Positions 1 through 7,239 of a stretch of DNA of 64,000 nucleotides are shown piece after piece. The stretch is from an uncultured Lachnospiraceae bacterium. GTDB lineage: Bacteria > Bacillota > Clostridia > Lachnospirales > Lachnospiraceae. The stretch covers positions 1-64,000 of the forward strand of contig CALGVA010000020.1 of NCBI GenBank assembly GCA_937920345.1, in the 5' to 3' direction. The translations under genes were made by a program, and so were the position numbers. A model generated the notes under the pieces. It had not been told where the DNA came from, ran no database searches, and saw nothing but the letters and a program-made list of their open reading frames with translations. How positions within the stretch are numbered: position 1 is the first letter of the stretch; every line of letters begins with the position of its first letter.

Positions 1-64
1 AAAAGGTGCTTTCCTATTTCTTCTATTCTTTTTCCTACAAAAACTTTACCCTAGCCCCTTTTTA

Positions 65-93
65 TTGCTTTTTCATAAAACCTCAGCTATAAT
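65..93 (+). promoter_or_regulatory. Sigma-A promoter of the ATPase/TOPRIM-like cassette
   Basis: TTGCTT (65-70), a 17-base spacer and a perfect TATAAT (88-93) lie about 120 bases before the first gene. The leader that follows is very AT-rich and holds an imperfect palindrome around 105-125 (AATAATTAC / GTAATAATT), a possible operator or attenuator. An own promoter fits an independently acquired cassette. Confidence 0.6.
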
Positions 94-215
94 GCAATTA
101 TTAAATAATTACATTTTGTAATAATTTTGCTTTTCAAGGGCATATTGTTAATATACAAAAGAGAACATCTGCTAAATACCTTGTTTCAACAACCAGCTTT
201 AGTTTGGAGGGTCAT

Positions 216-1553
216 ATGAACGCCGATATCTATTTATTAAACGTGCGCATTTCCGGCATTAAAAATATTCAGGAAGAAGTGTGCCTGCATTTTTATAAAA
301 AAACCATTGATAAAAACTTTAACCCGGAAAAGTACAGAATTAAAGCTATTTACGGCGAAAACGGTTCCGGAAAATCAGCTGTCGTAACAGCCGTTAAAAT
401 TTTTCAGGATTTAATCCTACAGGACAACTACATGAGCGAATCAAAGACACAGAACTTTTTGGATGAAATAATTAATAAAAAAACGCGCTGTTTCCGCTTT
501 AGCTGTGAATTTCTTACTTGTTTTGATAAAGAAAAGATTGTCTATCAGTATGCAATGCAAATTGAAAAAGGAAAAAATAATTTATATGAAATAAAACATG
601 AAATTCTGCAAACAAAACCCGGCCAATATACAAATAATCAATACAGCACCATTTTTGAGGCCGAAAATGGTGAACTGGTATATATTCATTGTTCACCGCA
701 GACCAGAGAAACTGTAGAAAAGAAAATGATCAATCTGCTGTCCAAACATTCCTTTATCTATTTATATATTATGAATTTAGATAGTATCGCCGCCCCGGAA
801 GGCGATCCGAACAATGTGAATTTACCCATACAATTAATAACATTCATCATTTGCTTATCGCAGATAACAGTATACCTCGGCGAAGAGGACCAGCACGAAT
901 TGTATTTTCTTCAAAAAAAGCTAAAAGAAAGCGATTCAGGCCAGCAAGCGCTGATCGAGGAACTTCTCGGACAAGGAGACAGTCAGAATTTATTTTCAAA
1001 TATCAATGAAAAGTTTATAAACAAACAATATTTTGAAAAATACAAGGAAAAAGTAAACCGCCTGACTCAATTTATCAGACTCTTCAAAAGCGACCTGGTA
1101 TCTATCGACATTGATGCCAAAGAAAACGGTGATTATTATGTGTGCGAGTTAAATCTCAACTACGGTGATTATATCATCAATAAAGAATTTGAAAGTACCG
1201 GAATCAAAAAACTGATCCGGCTGTTTGATTGTTTTGTCTCTGTAAGCAACGGCGGCATCGTTTTTGTTGACGAAATGGATTCCAATCTGAACGATGTTTA
1301 TCTTTGCAAATTAATTGAATATTTCATGTATTACGGCAAGGGGCAGCTTTGTTTTACAACGCACAATCTTGACCCGATGAGTATTTTAAAGAAAAATCGC
1401 AATTCCATAGATTTCTTATCAAGTGACAACCACTTAGTATCATGGACAGCCCGTGGAAATGCAACACCTGAAAACTGTTATAAGAACGGGATGATAGAGG
1501 ACTCACCGTTTAATATCGAAGCAAGCGACTTCGTAGGGATTCTGGGGGAATAA
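216..1553 (+). CDS. AAA/ABC-type ATPase of a putative two-gene defence system (RloA/OLD-like)
   Basis: A 445-residue ATPase with the layout of the AAA_15/AAA_21 group (RloA, AriA of PARIS, OLD without its nuclease). Walker A is GENGSGKS at residues 47-54. A TGIKKL signature-like turn is followed by a Walker B ending in VDEMD (about 348-354, Asp and Glu present), and FTTHN near 380-384 supplies the H-loop. The central ~280 residues are a divergent, probably coiled-coil insertion. I chose ATG 216 because GGAGG ends five bases before it; an upstream in-frame TTG (204) overlaps that Shine-Dalgarno. The next gene begins six bases after the stop, so the two are probably co-translated. Base composition is much more AT-rich than the genes after 2.2 kb, suggesting transfer. 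Such ATPases usually sense or hold back a partner nuclease; that role is inferred here. Confidence 0.8.
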   Translation: MNADIYLLNVRISGIKNIQEEVCLHFYKKTIDKNFNPEKYRIKAIYGENGSGKSAVVTAVKIFQDLILQDNYMSESKTQNFLDEIINKKTRCFRFSCEFLTCFDKEKIVYQYAMQIEKGKNNLYEIKHEILQTKPGQYTNNQYSTIFEAENGELVYIHCSPQTRETVEKKMINLLSKHSFIYLYIMNLDSIAAPEGDPNNVNLPIQLITFIICLSQITVYLGEEDQHELYFLQKKLKESDSGQQALIEELLGQGDSQNLFSNINEKFINKQYFEKYKEKVNRLTQFIRLFKSDLVSIDIDAKENGDYYVCELNLNYGDYIINKEFESTGIKKLIRLFDCFVSVSNGGIVFVDEMDSNLNDVYLCKLIEYFMYYGKGQLCFTTHNLDPMSILKKNRNSIDFLSSDNHLVSWTARGNATPENCYKNGMIEDSPFNIEASDFVGILGE

Positions 1554-1559
1554 GATACT

Positions 1560-2072
1560 ATGGCAATTCAATTGATATTATGTATGGAGACTAACAAGAA
1601 ATCGTCTACCGACGACGTTTATATATTAGAATTGATACGTCATATATATCAGCTCAATAACCAGACTAAAATCAGCCGAATTTATATGGGTACAAAGACA
1701 AAATATAAAGCAAAAAATGTTTTGCAGGAAATCAAGGCAAAAACAAAGACCTATATATCCGGAGAGACAAAGGTCATTTACTGCATTGATACCGACGACC
1801 ATGAGAAAAATGCGGAACACAAAAGAGAACTGATTGAGATCAGCCGGTTTTGTCAGCAAAACGGCTATGATCTGGTATGGTTCTGCCATGATGTTGAAGA
1901 TGTATTCCTTGGCGAAAGAATTGCAGATTCCCGCAAAGTATCGGAAGCAGGCGCCTTCAAACGAAAGGGCCTGATCAAAGAAATTCCCCTGGATAGATTA
2001 TCCGGCAGTGTTGAAATAGTACATACGAGCAATATATTGAATATACTTGACAAATATTTATCAAGAAAATAG
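1560..2072 (+). CDS. Small TOPRIM/RloB-like protein, putative nuclease effector
   Basis: A 170-residue protein. The first strand ends in an acidic residue (LILCME, Glu10), followed by a helix, and a second hydrophobic strand runs into an Asp-x-Asp-Asp motif (VIYCIDTDD, Asp77/Asp79/Asp80). This Glu then DxD spacing is the TOPRIM/RloB pattern. A later segment around 101-118 (NGYDLVWFCHDVEDVFLG) sits where RloB proteins have their conserved cysteine/glutamate-tryptophan block, but it matches poorly. The ATG is six bases after the ATPase stop, and a GGGGGAA purine run inside that gene's end can serve as its ribosome binding site. RloB proteins are about 200 residues, so this is a short member. 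The nuclease assignment is inference; it could also be an unrelated small partner. Confidence 0.6.
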   Translation: MAIQLILCMETNKKSSTDDVYILELIRHIYQLNNQTKISRIYMGTKTKYKAKNVLQEIKAKTKTYISGETKVIYCIDTDDHEKNAEHKRELIEISRFCQQNGYDLVWFCHDVEDVFLGERIADSRKVSEAGAFKRKGLIKEIPLDRLSGSVEIVHTSNILNILDKYLSRK

Positions 2073-2143
2073 GACATCCTGCACCGCCAAGTTGCAGGTT
2101 CTGCTTCACGGGCTCACATAAGTGTATGGATTTCTTATACCAT

Positions 2144-2187
2144 AAAAGCGGCGCAAAGTACATCTCCCGATCTACCTGCACCGCTTT
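2144..2187. terminator. Bidirectional terminator between convergent genes
   Basis: AAAAGCGGCGCA (2144-2155) pairs with TGCACCGCTTT (2177-2187) across a ~20-base loop. The A-rich and T-rich flanks allow it to serve both the TOPRIM-like gene (plus) and the minus-strand gene ending at 2239. A smaller hairpin (CCTGCA / TGCAGG) lies just upstream at about 2078-2098. Confidence 0.55.
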
Positions 2188-2238
2188 CCATTATTTATCT
2201 CATTAATATTCCGTCAGTTCATCCATACGACCTGCCGC

Positions 2239-2712
2239 CTACGCCGTCATAAACATGCCGTAAGCATTTAACGCCTGCTGCATCTGATAGTTGATATTAC
2301 TTCCGCTGCCTGCATCCGCCATATCTGCCGCGCCCTGACCTGCTGTAGCATCGAGTGTGGTTACGGACTGTGCTGCCGTCTGTTCAAACTGCGCTGCCGC
2401 CGCCCCGGAAGCCGTCTCCTGCGTCGTCTCATCCTCTGTCGCCTGCGACTCCTGTGCCGGTCTCATGATTCTCGCAGCATTGTTCTGTCCACGCTGCATC
2501 TGCATCTCAAGCATACTCTGAAAATCAAGTGTCTGCCCCTTCTTGAGCGGATTCACATTCCTGCTCTCATCGGCAAGTTCACTGTAATCGATCTTCTTAT
2601 CCAGCACATCGTCCGATATCTTAGACAGTTTATTCATGCTGGCCGAACTTACATTATTCGGATTATACACATACGCCTGTGCACCGTATGCACTTAACGC
2701 GCCGATCATCAT
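2239..2712 (-). CDS. Hypothetical Ala/Gln-rich protein
   Basis: A 157-residue protein I do not recognise. The N-terminus (MMIGALSAYGAQAYVYNPNN) is mildly hydrophobic. The middle (about 35-80) is charged. The C-terminal half is low-complexity and rich in Ala, Gln, Thr and Gly, ending in a short NINYQMQQALNAYGMFM segment. There is no Cys, catalytic motif or clear transmembrane span. AGAGGG lies eight bases before the start. It stands alone on the minus strand between the defence-like cassette and the DUF308 gene and ends in a shared bidirectional terminator. The composition suggests a disordered, possibly surface or flagellar-hook-related small protein, but nothing in the sequence decides this. 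Confidence 0.6.
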   Translation of the reverse strand: MMIGALSAYGAQAYVYNPNNVSSASMNKLSKISDDVLDKKIDYSELADESRNVNPLKKGQTLDFQSMLEMQMQRGQNNAARIMRPAQESQATEDETTQETASGAAAAQFEQTAAQSVTTLDATAGQGAADMADAGSGSNINYQMQQALNAYGMFMTA

Positions 2713-2833
2713 ATTTTATTCCCTCTTTCCGTGCTATAAACCAGTCAACTCTTTCTGCCACTATTTTATTACTTCTCTTAAAAATATACAACCCTGTTTT
2801 CAAAAAATCTTCGAGGCAAATCTCCTTGGCGCG

Positions 2834-3424
2834 TTATTCAACCTCTTCCGCCTCCACGTCCAGCGCCTCCGCCTCCTGCTTCATCGCCTTGGCAGTCCGG
2901 TAGACCCTTGATACGATCCAGATGTCCGACAGTCCGTCATAGATCAGGAACGTTCCGATCAGCATGACCACCGTGTCAAGCGCTGCAAATGGCTTACAGA
3001 TCAACAGTATGCCAAATCCTGCCGTAAGCAGCCCCAGAATCAGCGCCACCCACCATTTATCGTACTGTCCTTTATACAGCGTGACCGCCTGCTGCAAGTC
3101 ATTGACTCCATGCAGTACGATCACGATGCCGACAATGATCGGAATAATCGCCAGCACCTTATCCGGTTTCATCAGAATCCAGATGCCCACCACAGCCAGC
3201 ACGATCCCCATGATCAGATTCATCTGTGCATACATACTTCCGTCCCTCTGTGCAAAAAACACAGCCAGACGCACGCCGCCGCCGATCAGCAGCGCCGCCC
3301 CGACAGCGATACACACGATCTTCATGGACAGATCCGGCCACACGACCAGTACAATCCCCAGCACAACACACAACAGTGCGGAAATCATAATGTTCGTCTT
3401 CAGTCTTTTTAATAAGTTTCCCAT
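2834..3424 (-). CDS. DUF308/HdeD-type membrane protein
   Basis: A 196-residue integral membrane protein with about six hydrophobic segments arranged as three repeated pairs. Each pair carries the family's GIxLxxxPxxxL pattern, for example VVLGIVLVVWPDLSM, VVGIWILMKPDKVLA and GFGILLICKPFAALD. This is typical of the DUF308 (HdeD-like) family, whose E. coli member is linked to acid stress; function in Clostridia is unknown. The C-terminal ~20 residues are an acidic cytosolic tail (EALDVEAEEVE). The start at 3424 has GGAGGGGG six bases upstream. A longer in-frame ATG at 3469 has no ribosome binding site and was not used. Confidence 0.8.
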   Translation of the reverse strand: MGNLLKRLKTNIMISALLCVVLGIVLVVWPDLSMKIVCIAVGAALLIGGGVRLAVFFAQRDGSMYAQMNLIMGIVLAVVGIWILMKPDKVLAIIPIIVGIVIVLHGVNDLQQAVTLYKGQYDKWWVALILGLLTAGFGILLICKPFAALDTVVMLIGTFLIYDGLSDIWIVSRVYRTAKAMKQEAEALDVEAEEVE

Positions 3425-3479
3425 ACAAATCCCCCTCCCGTCTTTCAGGATACTTTTTACTGCCTCCATTGTTTGTACG

Positions 3480-4031
3480 TCATCTTATTTCATTGATACC
3501 GCTTACTTCCGGAATCCCCTCCACGATACAGTCCGCTTCCCGCATTCCGTCTTCTAAGCAGCGTCTGGCGCGCCATGCGCACGCCGCCTTATAGCAGCCG
3601 TAACCCAGCGCGGCTCCCAGACAATTCAGCATAATATCATCCACATCAAAAGCGCCGAATGCACTGAACAACTGAAATGTCTCTATGCCGAGCACGAATA
3701 CAAAAGCATTCAGCATGACCGCTGGAAAGCTTCGCATTCTGTCAGACACAAGCGGAAGCAGGAATCCAAGCGGCACAAAAACCAGAACATTGCCCGCCAG
3801 ATTCTCCACGCTGTTGAGCTTATAGGCATAGTCTATATACATTTTAATGGTTCGAAACGGCGTAAAATTAGCCGTCCCCAGTCCCTCCAGTATCACGCTC
3901 TTCTGCCATGTATCCACGATAGCCCGGAGTTGTTCAATCGGATACTTAAATATGATAACTTTAATAACAAACAAGATGTAGACAGCAAAAAAGAGTTTCA
4001 TCCATGCCTTCCACGGGGTTCCTTTTTGCAT
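3480..4031 (-). CDS. VanZ-like family membrane protein
   Basis: A 183-residue protein with four predicted membrane helices. It carries the two VanZ-family hallmarks: NLAGNVLVFVPLGFLLPL near 80-97 and DVDDIMLNCLGAALGY near 130-145. VanZ gives low-level teicoplanin resistance in enterococci, but most family members in commensal Clostridia are of unknown function. AAGGAG lies eight bases before ATG 4031; a GTG one codon upstream is equally close. The C-terminal ~35 residues (RARRCLEDGMREADCIVEG) are soluble and poorly conserved. The gene follows the D-2-hydroxyacid dehydrogenase on the same strand, separated by the hairpin-rich repeat at 4084-4181. Neighbouring VanH-like and VanZ-like genes are suggestive, but no D-Ala-D-Lac ligase is present. 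Confidence 0.8.
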   Translation of the reverse strand: MQKGTPWKAWMKLFFAVYILFVIKVIIFKYPIEQLRAIVDTWQKSVILEGLGTANFTPFRTIKMYIDYAYKLNSVENLAGNVLVFVPLGFLLPLVSDRMRSFPAVMLNAFVFVLGIETFQLFSAFGAFDVDDIMLNCLGAALGYGCYKAACAWRARRCLEDGMREADCIVEGIPEVSGINEIR

Positions 4032-4083
4032 CACATATTCTCCTTAACACTCATTCTCATATACGGTCACCTGCGCTTCATGA

Positions 4084-4102
4084 TTCCGCTTCGCGGAATC
4101 TC
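4084..4102. repeat. Palindrome with TTC loop (GATTCCGC-TTC-GCGGAATC)
   Basis: A perfect 8-bp stem around a TTC loop between the dehydrogenase and VanZ-like genes. The same CCGC-TTC-GCGG core recurs at 35315-35336, so this is likely a short dispersed palindrome and not a terminator; there is no T-run on either side. Confidence 0.55.
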
Positions 4103-4114
4103 AAATGATCGGGA

Positions 4115-4181
4115 AGAATGCTGCTTGCAGCAAGTCTGCTTTGCAGACGGTTCTTCCGCGTGAATGGTACTTTCATTCACG
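4115..4181. repeat. Dispersed structured repeat, family B, copy 1
   Basis: Read on the minus strand it begins at the stop codon of the dehydrogenase. It has an outer inverted repeat (GGAAGAA ... TTCTTCC) enclosing two hairpins, GTCTGC-AAA-GCAGAC and GCTGC-AA-GCAGC, a cloverleaf-like three-way junction. A second copy with the same plan lies between addB and addA at 45393-45475, also starting at a stop codon. Confidence 0.7.
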
Positions 4182-5160
4182 CAATCCCCCACGGGTTCTC
4201 CTGCCCCTCCATGTAACGCTTACAGCTCATGAGTGAATCCTTCACCACGGTCTCCACATAATTTTTCGTATAAAAGGCCATGTGGTGGGAGACTGTCACG
4301 TTCGGAAAACTTCTTAAGAGAGCAAGTTCCCTATTCTTTAATATATCCGATTTGTGGTCATAATAGTATAGTCCGAACTCATTTTCTACAACATCTAATC
4401 CGGCGGCACCGATCTTACCGTCTTCGATCGCCTCGATAAAGGCATCCGAATCAATTAACGCGCCTCTCGCCGTATTGACAATCACCACGCCGTCCTTCAT
4501 CTGCGCAATCGTATCGGCACAGATCAGATGATGGTTTTCCTCCGTCAGCGGCGTATGCAGCGTGATCACGTCCGCTTCCTTCCAGATCTGCGCAAGCGGC
4601 ACATAATCGGCATACTGCTTAACCTCTTCTTTTTCATATAAATCATAAGCCAGAATACGGCATCCGAAGCCCGACAGACTCTGTACCACAGTAGCGCCGA
4701 TCCTTCCCGTGCCAATGACTCCTACAGTCAAATCCTTTAATTCCCTGCCGTTCAAGCCTGCCAGCGTATAGTCCTGCAATGCTGTTCTGCCCAGTATAGC
4801 GCCCATCTTACGAATCGACATCAAGATCAGCATAACCGTATAGTCCGCGACTCCATGCGGTCCGTAAGGCGCGTTCCCCACTTTGATCCCGCACGCTTTC
4901 GCCGCTTCTAGGTCAATATGATCGTAGCCGATGGTTCTGGTCGTGATATATTCCACGCCATTCTCATGAAAAGCGCGAACCAGATCCGCGTCAATCTTCG
5001 ATGTGATCACATCCACGCAACGGCTGCCCCTGCACAGCGATACATTGTCCATGTCGGGGGCATCCGCGCACAGCACCAGATCTATGCCAAGTTCCTCTGC
5101 ATATTCCATAAAAAGTGCCTTCTCGTCAAAAGCTCTGCAATTATAAACCGTAACCTGCAT
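4177..5160 (-). CDS. D-2-hydroxyacid dehydrogenase (D-lactate dehydrogenase/VanH-like)
   Basis: A 327-residue NAD-dependent D-2-hydroxyacid dehydrogenase, the usual length for D-lactate dehydrogenase. The N-terminal catalytic domain contains TTRTIGYDHIDL. The Rossmann domain has GVIGTGRIG near 147-155. The catalytic triad is visible as Arg in VNTARGALID (about 233), Glu in LDVVENE (about 262) and His in VSHHMAFYT (about 294). It should reduce pyruvate to D-lactate in the cytosol as a fermentative NADH sink. A peptidoglycan-related role like VanH is possible but unsupported without a partner ligase. A weak purine-rich ribosome binding site (AAAGAAGGAACA) precedes ATG 5160. Its 3' end merges with a structured dispersed repeat at 4115-4181. 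Confidence 0.88.
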   Translation of the reverse strand: MQVTVYNCRAFDEKALFMEYAEELGIDLVLCADAPDMDNVSLCRGSRCVDVITSKIDADLVRAFHENGVEYITTRTIGYDHIDLEAAKACGIKVGNAPYGPHGVADYTVMLILMSIRKMGAILGRTALQDYTLAGLNGRELKDLTVGVIGTGRIGATVVQSLSGFGCRILAYDLYEKEEVKQYADYVPLAQIWKEADVITLHTPLTEENHHLICADTIAQMKDGVVIVNTARGALIDSDAFIEAIEDGKIGAAGLDVVENEFGLYYYDHKSDILKNRELALLRSFPNVTVSHHMAFYTKNYVETVVKDSLMSCKRYMEGQENPWGIA

Positions 5161-5201
5161 GTTTGTTCCTTCTTTCCCGGTGTTATCCTTAATCTATGTT
5201 A

Positions 5202-6491
5202 TCAGTTCTTCCTGCCTTTGATCTTCTTAAGGATCGCCGGCTCCTCCAGCTTGATTCTTGCAGCATCCTCCAGTTCGCGCTCCTGCTCCTCGGCCGACTG
5301 CATTTCCTGCTGATACGTCTTCGCCACTTCTCGCTCATAAGCCTCGACGATCGCCGTATCCTCCGGACGAATCCTGCGGAATTTATTAAAGCCTGCGGCC
5401 AATATCTCTATGCTCTGTTTCGTAGTGTCGAACACGCCCTCCTCGTACAGATTGACGACGATGATTCCGATCGGCACCGCAAAGATCATACCCGCTACGC
5501 CCGCCAGCTTATATCCTATAAACAGCAGAAACAATGTCGGAATCGCATCCATCCCCATGGAATCCCCGACGATCTTGGGCTGGATCATCTGCCGGACAAG
5601 CTGACCGACGCACCAGATGATAAGCAGTCCCACCGCCATCTTGTAATCTTTATTCAGTATCTCAATGACCGCCCACGGAATCATGACCGTACCGGTTCCA
5701 AACACCGGCAGGAAATCCAGAAAAGCAATTCCGAGCGCCACCAGGAATGCGTAGCGCACGTGCAGCGCCAGGAGTCCGATCACCAGCAGCACATACACCC
5801 AGCACTCGATCTTGAACTGCGCCTTGAAATAACCGCCCACCGCGTTACGGAGGCTCCTGCGAATCAGATTAAAGCGGTATCTTATGGAATCCGGCACATA
5901 TTTCTTCACCATATCCGACATATAACTCTTATCCGCCACGAAAAAGTATGCTGACAGAACGCACATAACCACGCCCAGGAAAATATCCGGAAGCTGCTTC
6001 GCCACATTTCCCACCGCCTGGAAAGTCGGCGTTCCCGCACCTTCCATGAAACCGCCGAAGTATTCTCCCAGACTGTCGCCCAGGTTATCCAGCGTACTTT
6101 GCACATCTGCCGGCAGTCTGCTGTATACGCCCTGCAGATTCCTGCCTACCTGATCAAATTCCGCCATAATGCTCTCCCACATCGCCGGCAGTTCATTGAC
6201 GAAATTGATGCCCTCCCGCACCAGCTTGGAGCCAACGGCGTAGACTAACAGAATCACGCCTGCCAGTACCGCGACAATCACAATTACCGATGCACCTTTA
6301 CGCCTTACCTTCAGCTTTTCCTCGAAAAACCGGACCACCGGCGAGGCGATCAGCGAGATGATCCAGCCGATGATAAAAGGCATAAAGAAAATAATACATC
6401 TCGGCAGTAAAAAAATGCACAGCAGAAGTATGACCAGTGCAGTCAACAAGTTTAAAATTACTTTAATATAGGTTTTCAGCGATTGCTTCAT
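5202..6491 (-). CDS. AI-2E/PerM family transporter
   Basis: A 429-residue polytopic protein of the AI-2E exporter/PerM family (YtvI, TqsA). Two N-terminal helices (VILNLLTALVILLLCIFLLP and the one after it) are followed by a large extracytoplasmic helical region. Later helices carry the family motifs ALGIAFLDFLPVFGTGTVMIPWAV near 250-273 and GDSMGMDAIPTLFLLFIGYK near 310-330. The C-terminal ~70 residues are a charged cytosolic tail (EREVAKTYQQEMQSAEEQER). Members export AI-2 or, in other cases, act as Na+/H+ antiporters; the substrate cannot be told here. Its ATG overlaps the engB stop by four bases (ATGA), with GTGAGGA upstream, so it is translationally coupled to the GTPase. Confidence 0.85.
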   Translation of the reverse strand: MKQSLKTYIKVILNLLTALVILLLCIFLLPRCIIFFMPFIIGWIISLIASPVVRFFEEKLKVRRKGASVIVIVAVLAGVILLVYAVGSKLVREGINFVNELPAMWESIMAEFDQVGRNLQGVYSRLPADVQSTLDNLGDSLGEYFGGFMEGAGTPTFQAVGNVAKQLPDIFLGVVMCVLSAYFFVADKSYMSDMVKKYVPDSIRYRFNLIRRSLRNAVGGYFKAQFKIECWVYVLLVIGLLALHVRYAFLVALGIAFLDFLPVFGTGTVMIPWAVIEILNKDYKMAVGLLIIWCVGQLVRQMIQPKIVGDSMGMDAIPTLFLLFIGYKLAGVAGMIFAVPIGIIVVNLYEEGVFDTTKQSIEILAAGFNKFRRIRPEDTAIVEAYEREVAKTYQQEMQSAEEQERELEDAARIKLEEPAILKKIKGRKN

Positions 6492-7084
6492 ATATTTTCC
6501 TCACCCAATATTCTGTCCAACAATTCATAGATTTCCTCTCTGCCCTGTTTCGACAGTGCGGAATATGGTATGACAATTGTGTCATCTGCTACGCCAAGCG
6601 TGTCACATATAAGTTTCGTCTGTTTTGCCACCTGACTCCGCTTGATCTTATCCAGTTTCGTCGCAATAATAATCGGTTTATACCCTCTGTCCGATATCCA
6701 GTCATACATGATCCTGTCGTTCTCCGACGGCGCATGTCTGATATCAACCAGTAAGAATACCGCCCGGATCTGCTTCGACTTATGCAGGTAATCTTCAATC
6801 ATTTTACCCCACTGCGCCTTCACCTTCTCGTTCGCGGTCGCATACCCGTATCCCGGAAGATCGACGAAATACAGCTGATCATTGATATTATAATAGTTGA
6901 TCGTCTGGGTCTTGCCAGGCTGAGAGCTGGTACGCGCCAGAGACTTCCGGTTCATCAGCCCGTTGATCAGCGAGGATTTCCCCACGTTGCTCTTGCCTGC
7001 AAAGGCGATCTCCGGCAGTTTATTGTCCGGCAGCCTGCTTGTGATGCCGCACACCGTCTCCAAATTAACATTCTTGATAATCAT
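6488..7084 (-). CDS. engB: Ribosome biogenesis GTPase EngB/YsxC
   Basis: A 198-residue GTPase of the TrmE-Era-EngA-YihA group that acts in 50S subunit assembly. G1 is GKSNVGKS (30-37), G2 lies in the TSSQPGKTQT stretch, G3 is DLPGYGYA and G4 is TKLDK; all are intact. I chose ATG 7084: GGAG ends six bases before it, and the next upstream frame (to 7177) runs through a repeated non-coding element. The gene follows lon, the normal Firmicutes order, and its stop overlaps the start of the AI-2E-family gene. Its leader is copy 1 of a structured element that also precedes metQ, so translation may be controlled by RNA structure next to the Shine-Dalgarno. Confidence 0.95.
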   Translation of the reverse strand: MIIKNVNLETVCGITSRLPDNKLPEIAFAGKSNVGKSSLINGLMNRKSLARTSSQPGKTQTINYYNINDQLYFVDLPGYGYATANEKVKAQWGKMIEDYLHKSKQIRAVFLLVDIRHAPSENDRIMYDWISDRGYKPIIIATKLDKIKRSQVAKQTKLICDTLGVADDTIVIPYSALSKQGREEIYELLDRILGEENI

Positions 7085-7086
7085 AT

Positions 7087-7185
7087 TACTCTCCATTCCG
7101 GAGCGTTTACGCGACGGGGCGACGCAAATATCAAATTTGCGTCTGCCATCAAACAAATTTGTGGCGCTCCGGCACAAATTTGCGT
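7087..7185 (-). promoter_or_regulatory. Structured leader element, family A, copy 1 (before engB)
   Basis: On the minus strand the order is: hairpin 1, AAATTTGTG-CCGGAGCG-CCACAAATTT (about 7181-7155); hairpin 2, GACGCAAAT/ATTTGCGTC (7143-7121); then CGCTCCGGAATGGAG, which contains the engB Shine-Dalgarno. The loop of hairpin 1 (CCGGAGCG) is perfectly complementary to CGCTCCGG beside the Shine-Dalgarno, so a pseudoknot-like helix can form. A related element precedes metQ at 53473-53570 with compensatory differences. Confidence 0.6.
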
Positions 7186-7239
7186 GTGAGAAATCAGCAC
7201 ATCAGTGTGATTTTTCACACTACTCTCCATTCCGGAGCG
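7087..7239. repeat. Exact 19-bp direct repeats flanking the lon-engB gap
   Basis: TACTCTCCATTCCGGAGCG occurs at 7087-7105 (engB leader, including its Shine-Dalgarno) and again at 7221-7239, where it encodes the last residues and stop of Lon (ALRNGE). The copies are 134 bases apart and bracket the structured leader. The arrangement looks like an insertion with end duplication or a segmental duplication of the lon tail. Confidence 0.75.

Noticed and set aside
3480..5160. A glycopeptide-resistance cluster (VanH-like dehydrogenase plus VanZ-like protein)
   Set aside because: No D-Ala-D-Lac ligase, VanX or VanRS genes nearby; both families are common in housekeeping contexts.
7082..7177. N-terminal extension of EngB (31 codons)
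   Set aside because: It is translated from the family-A repeat; the normal EngB start has a good ribosome binding site.
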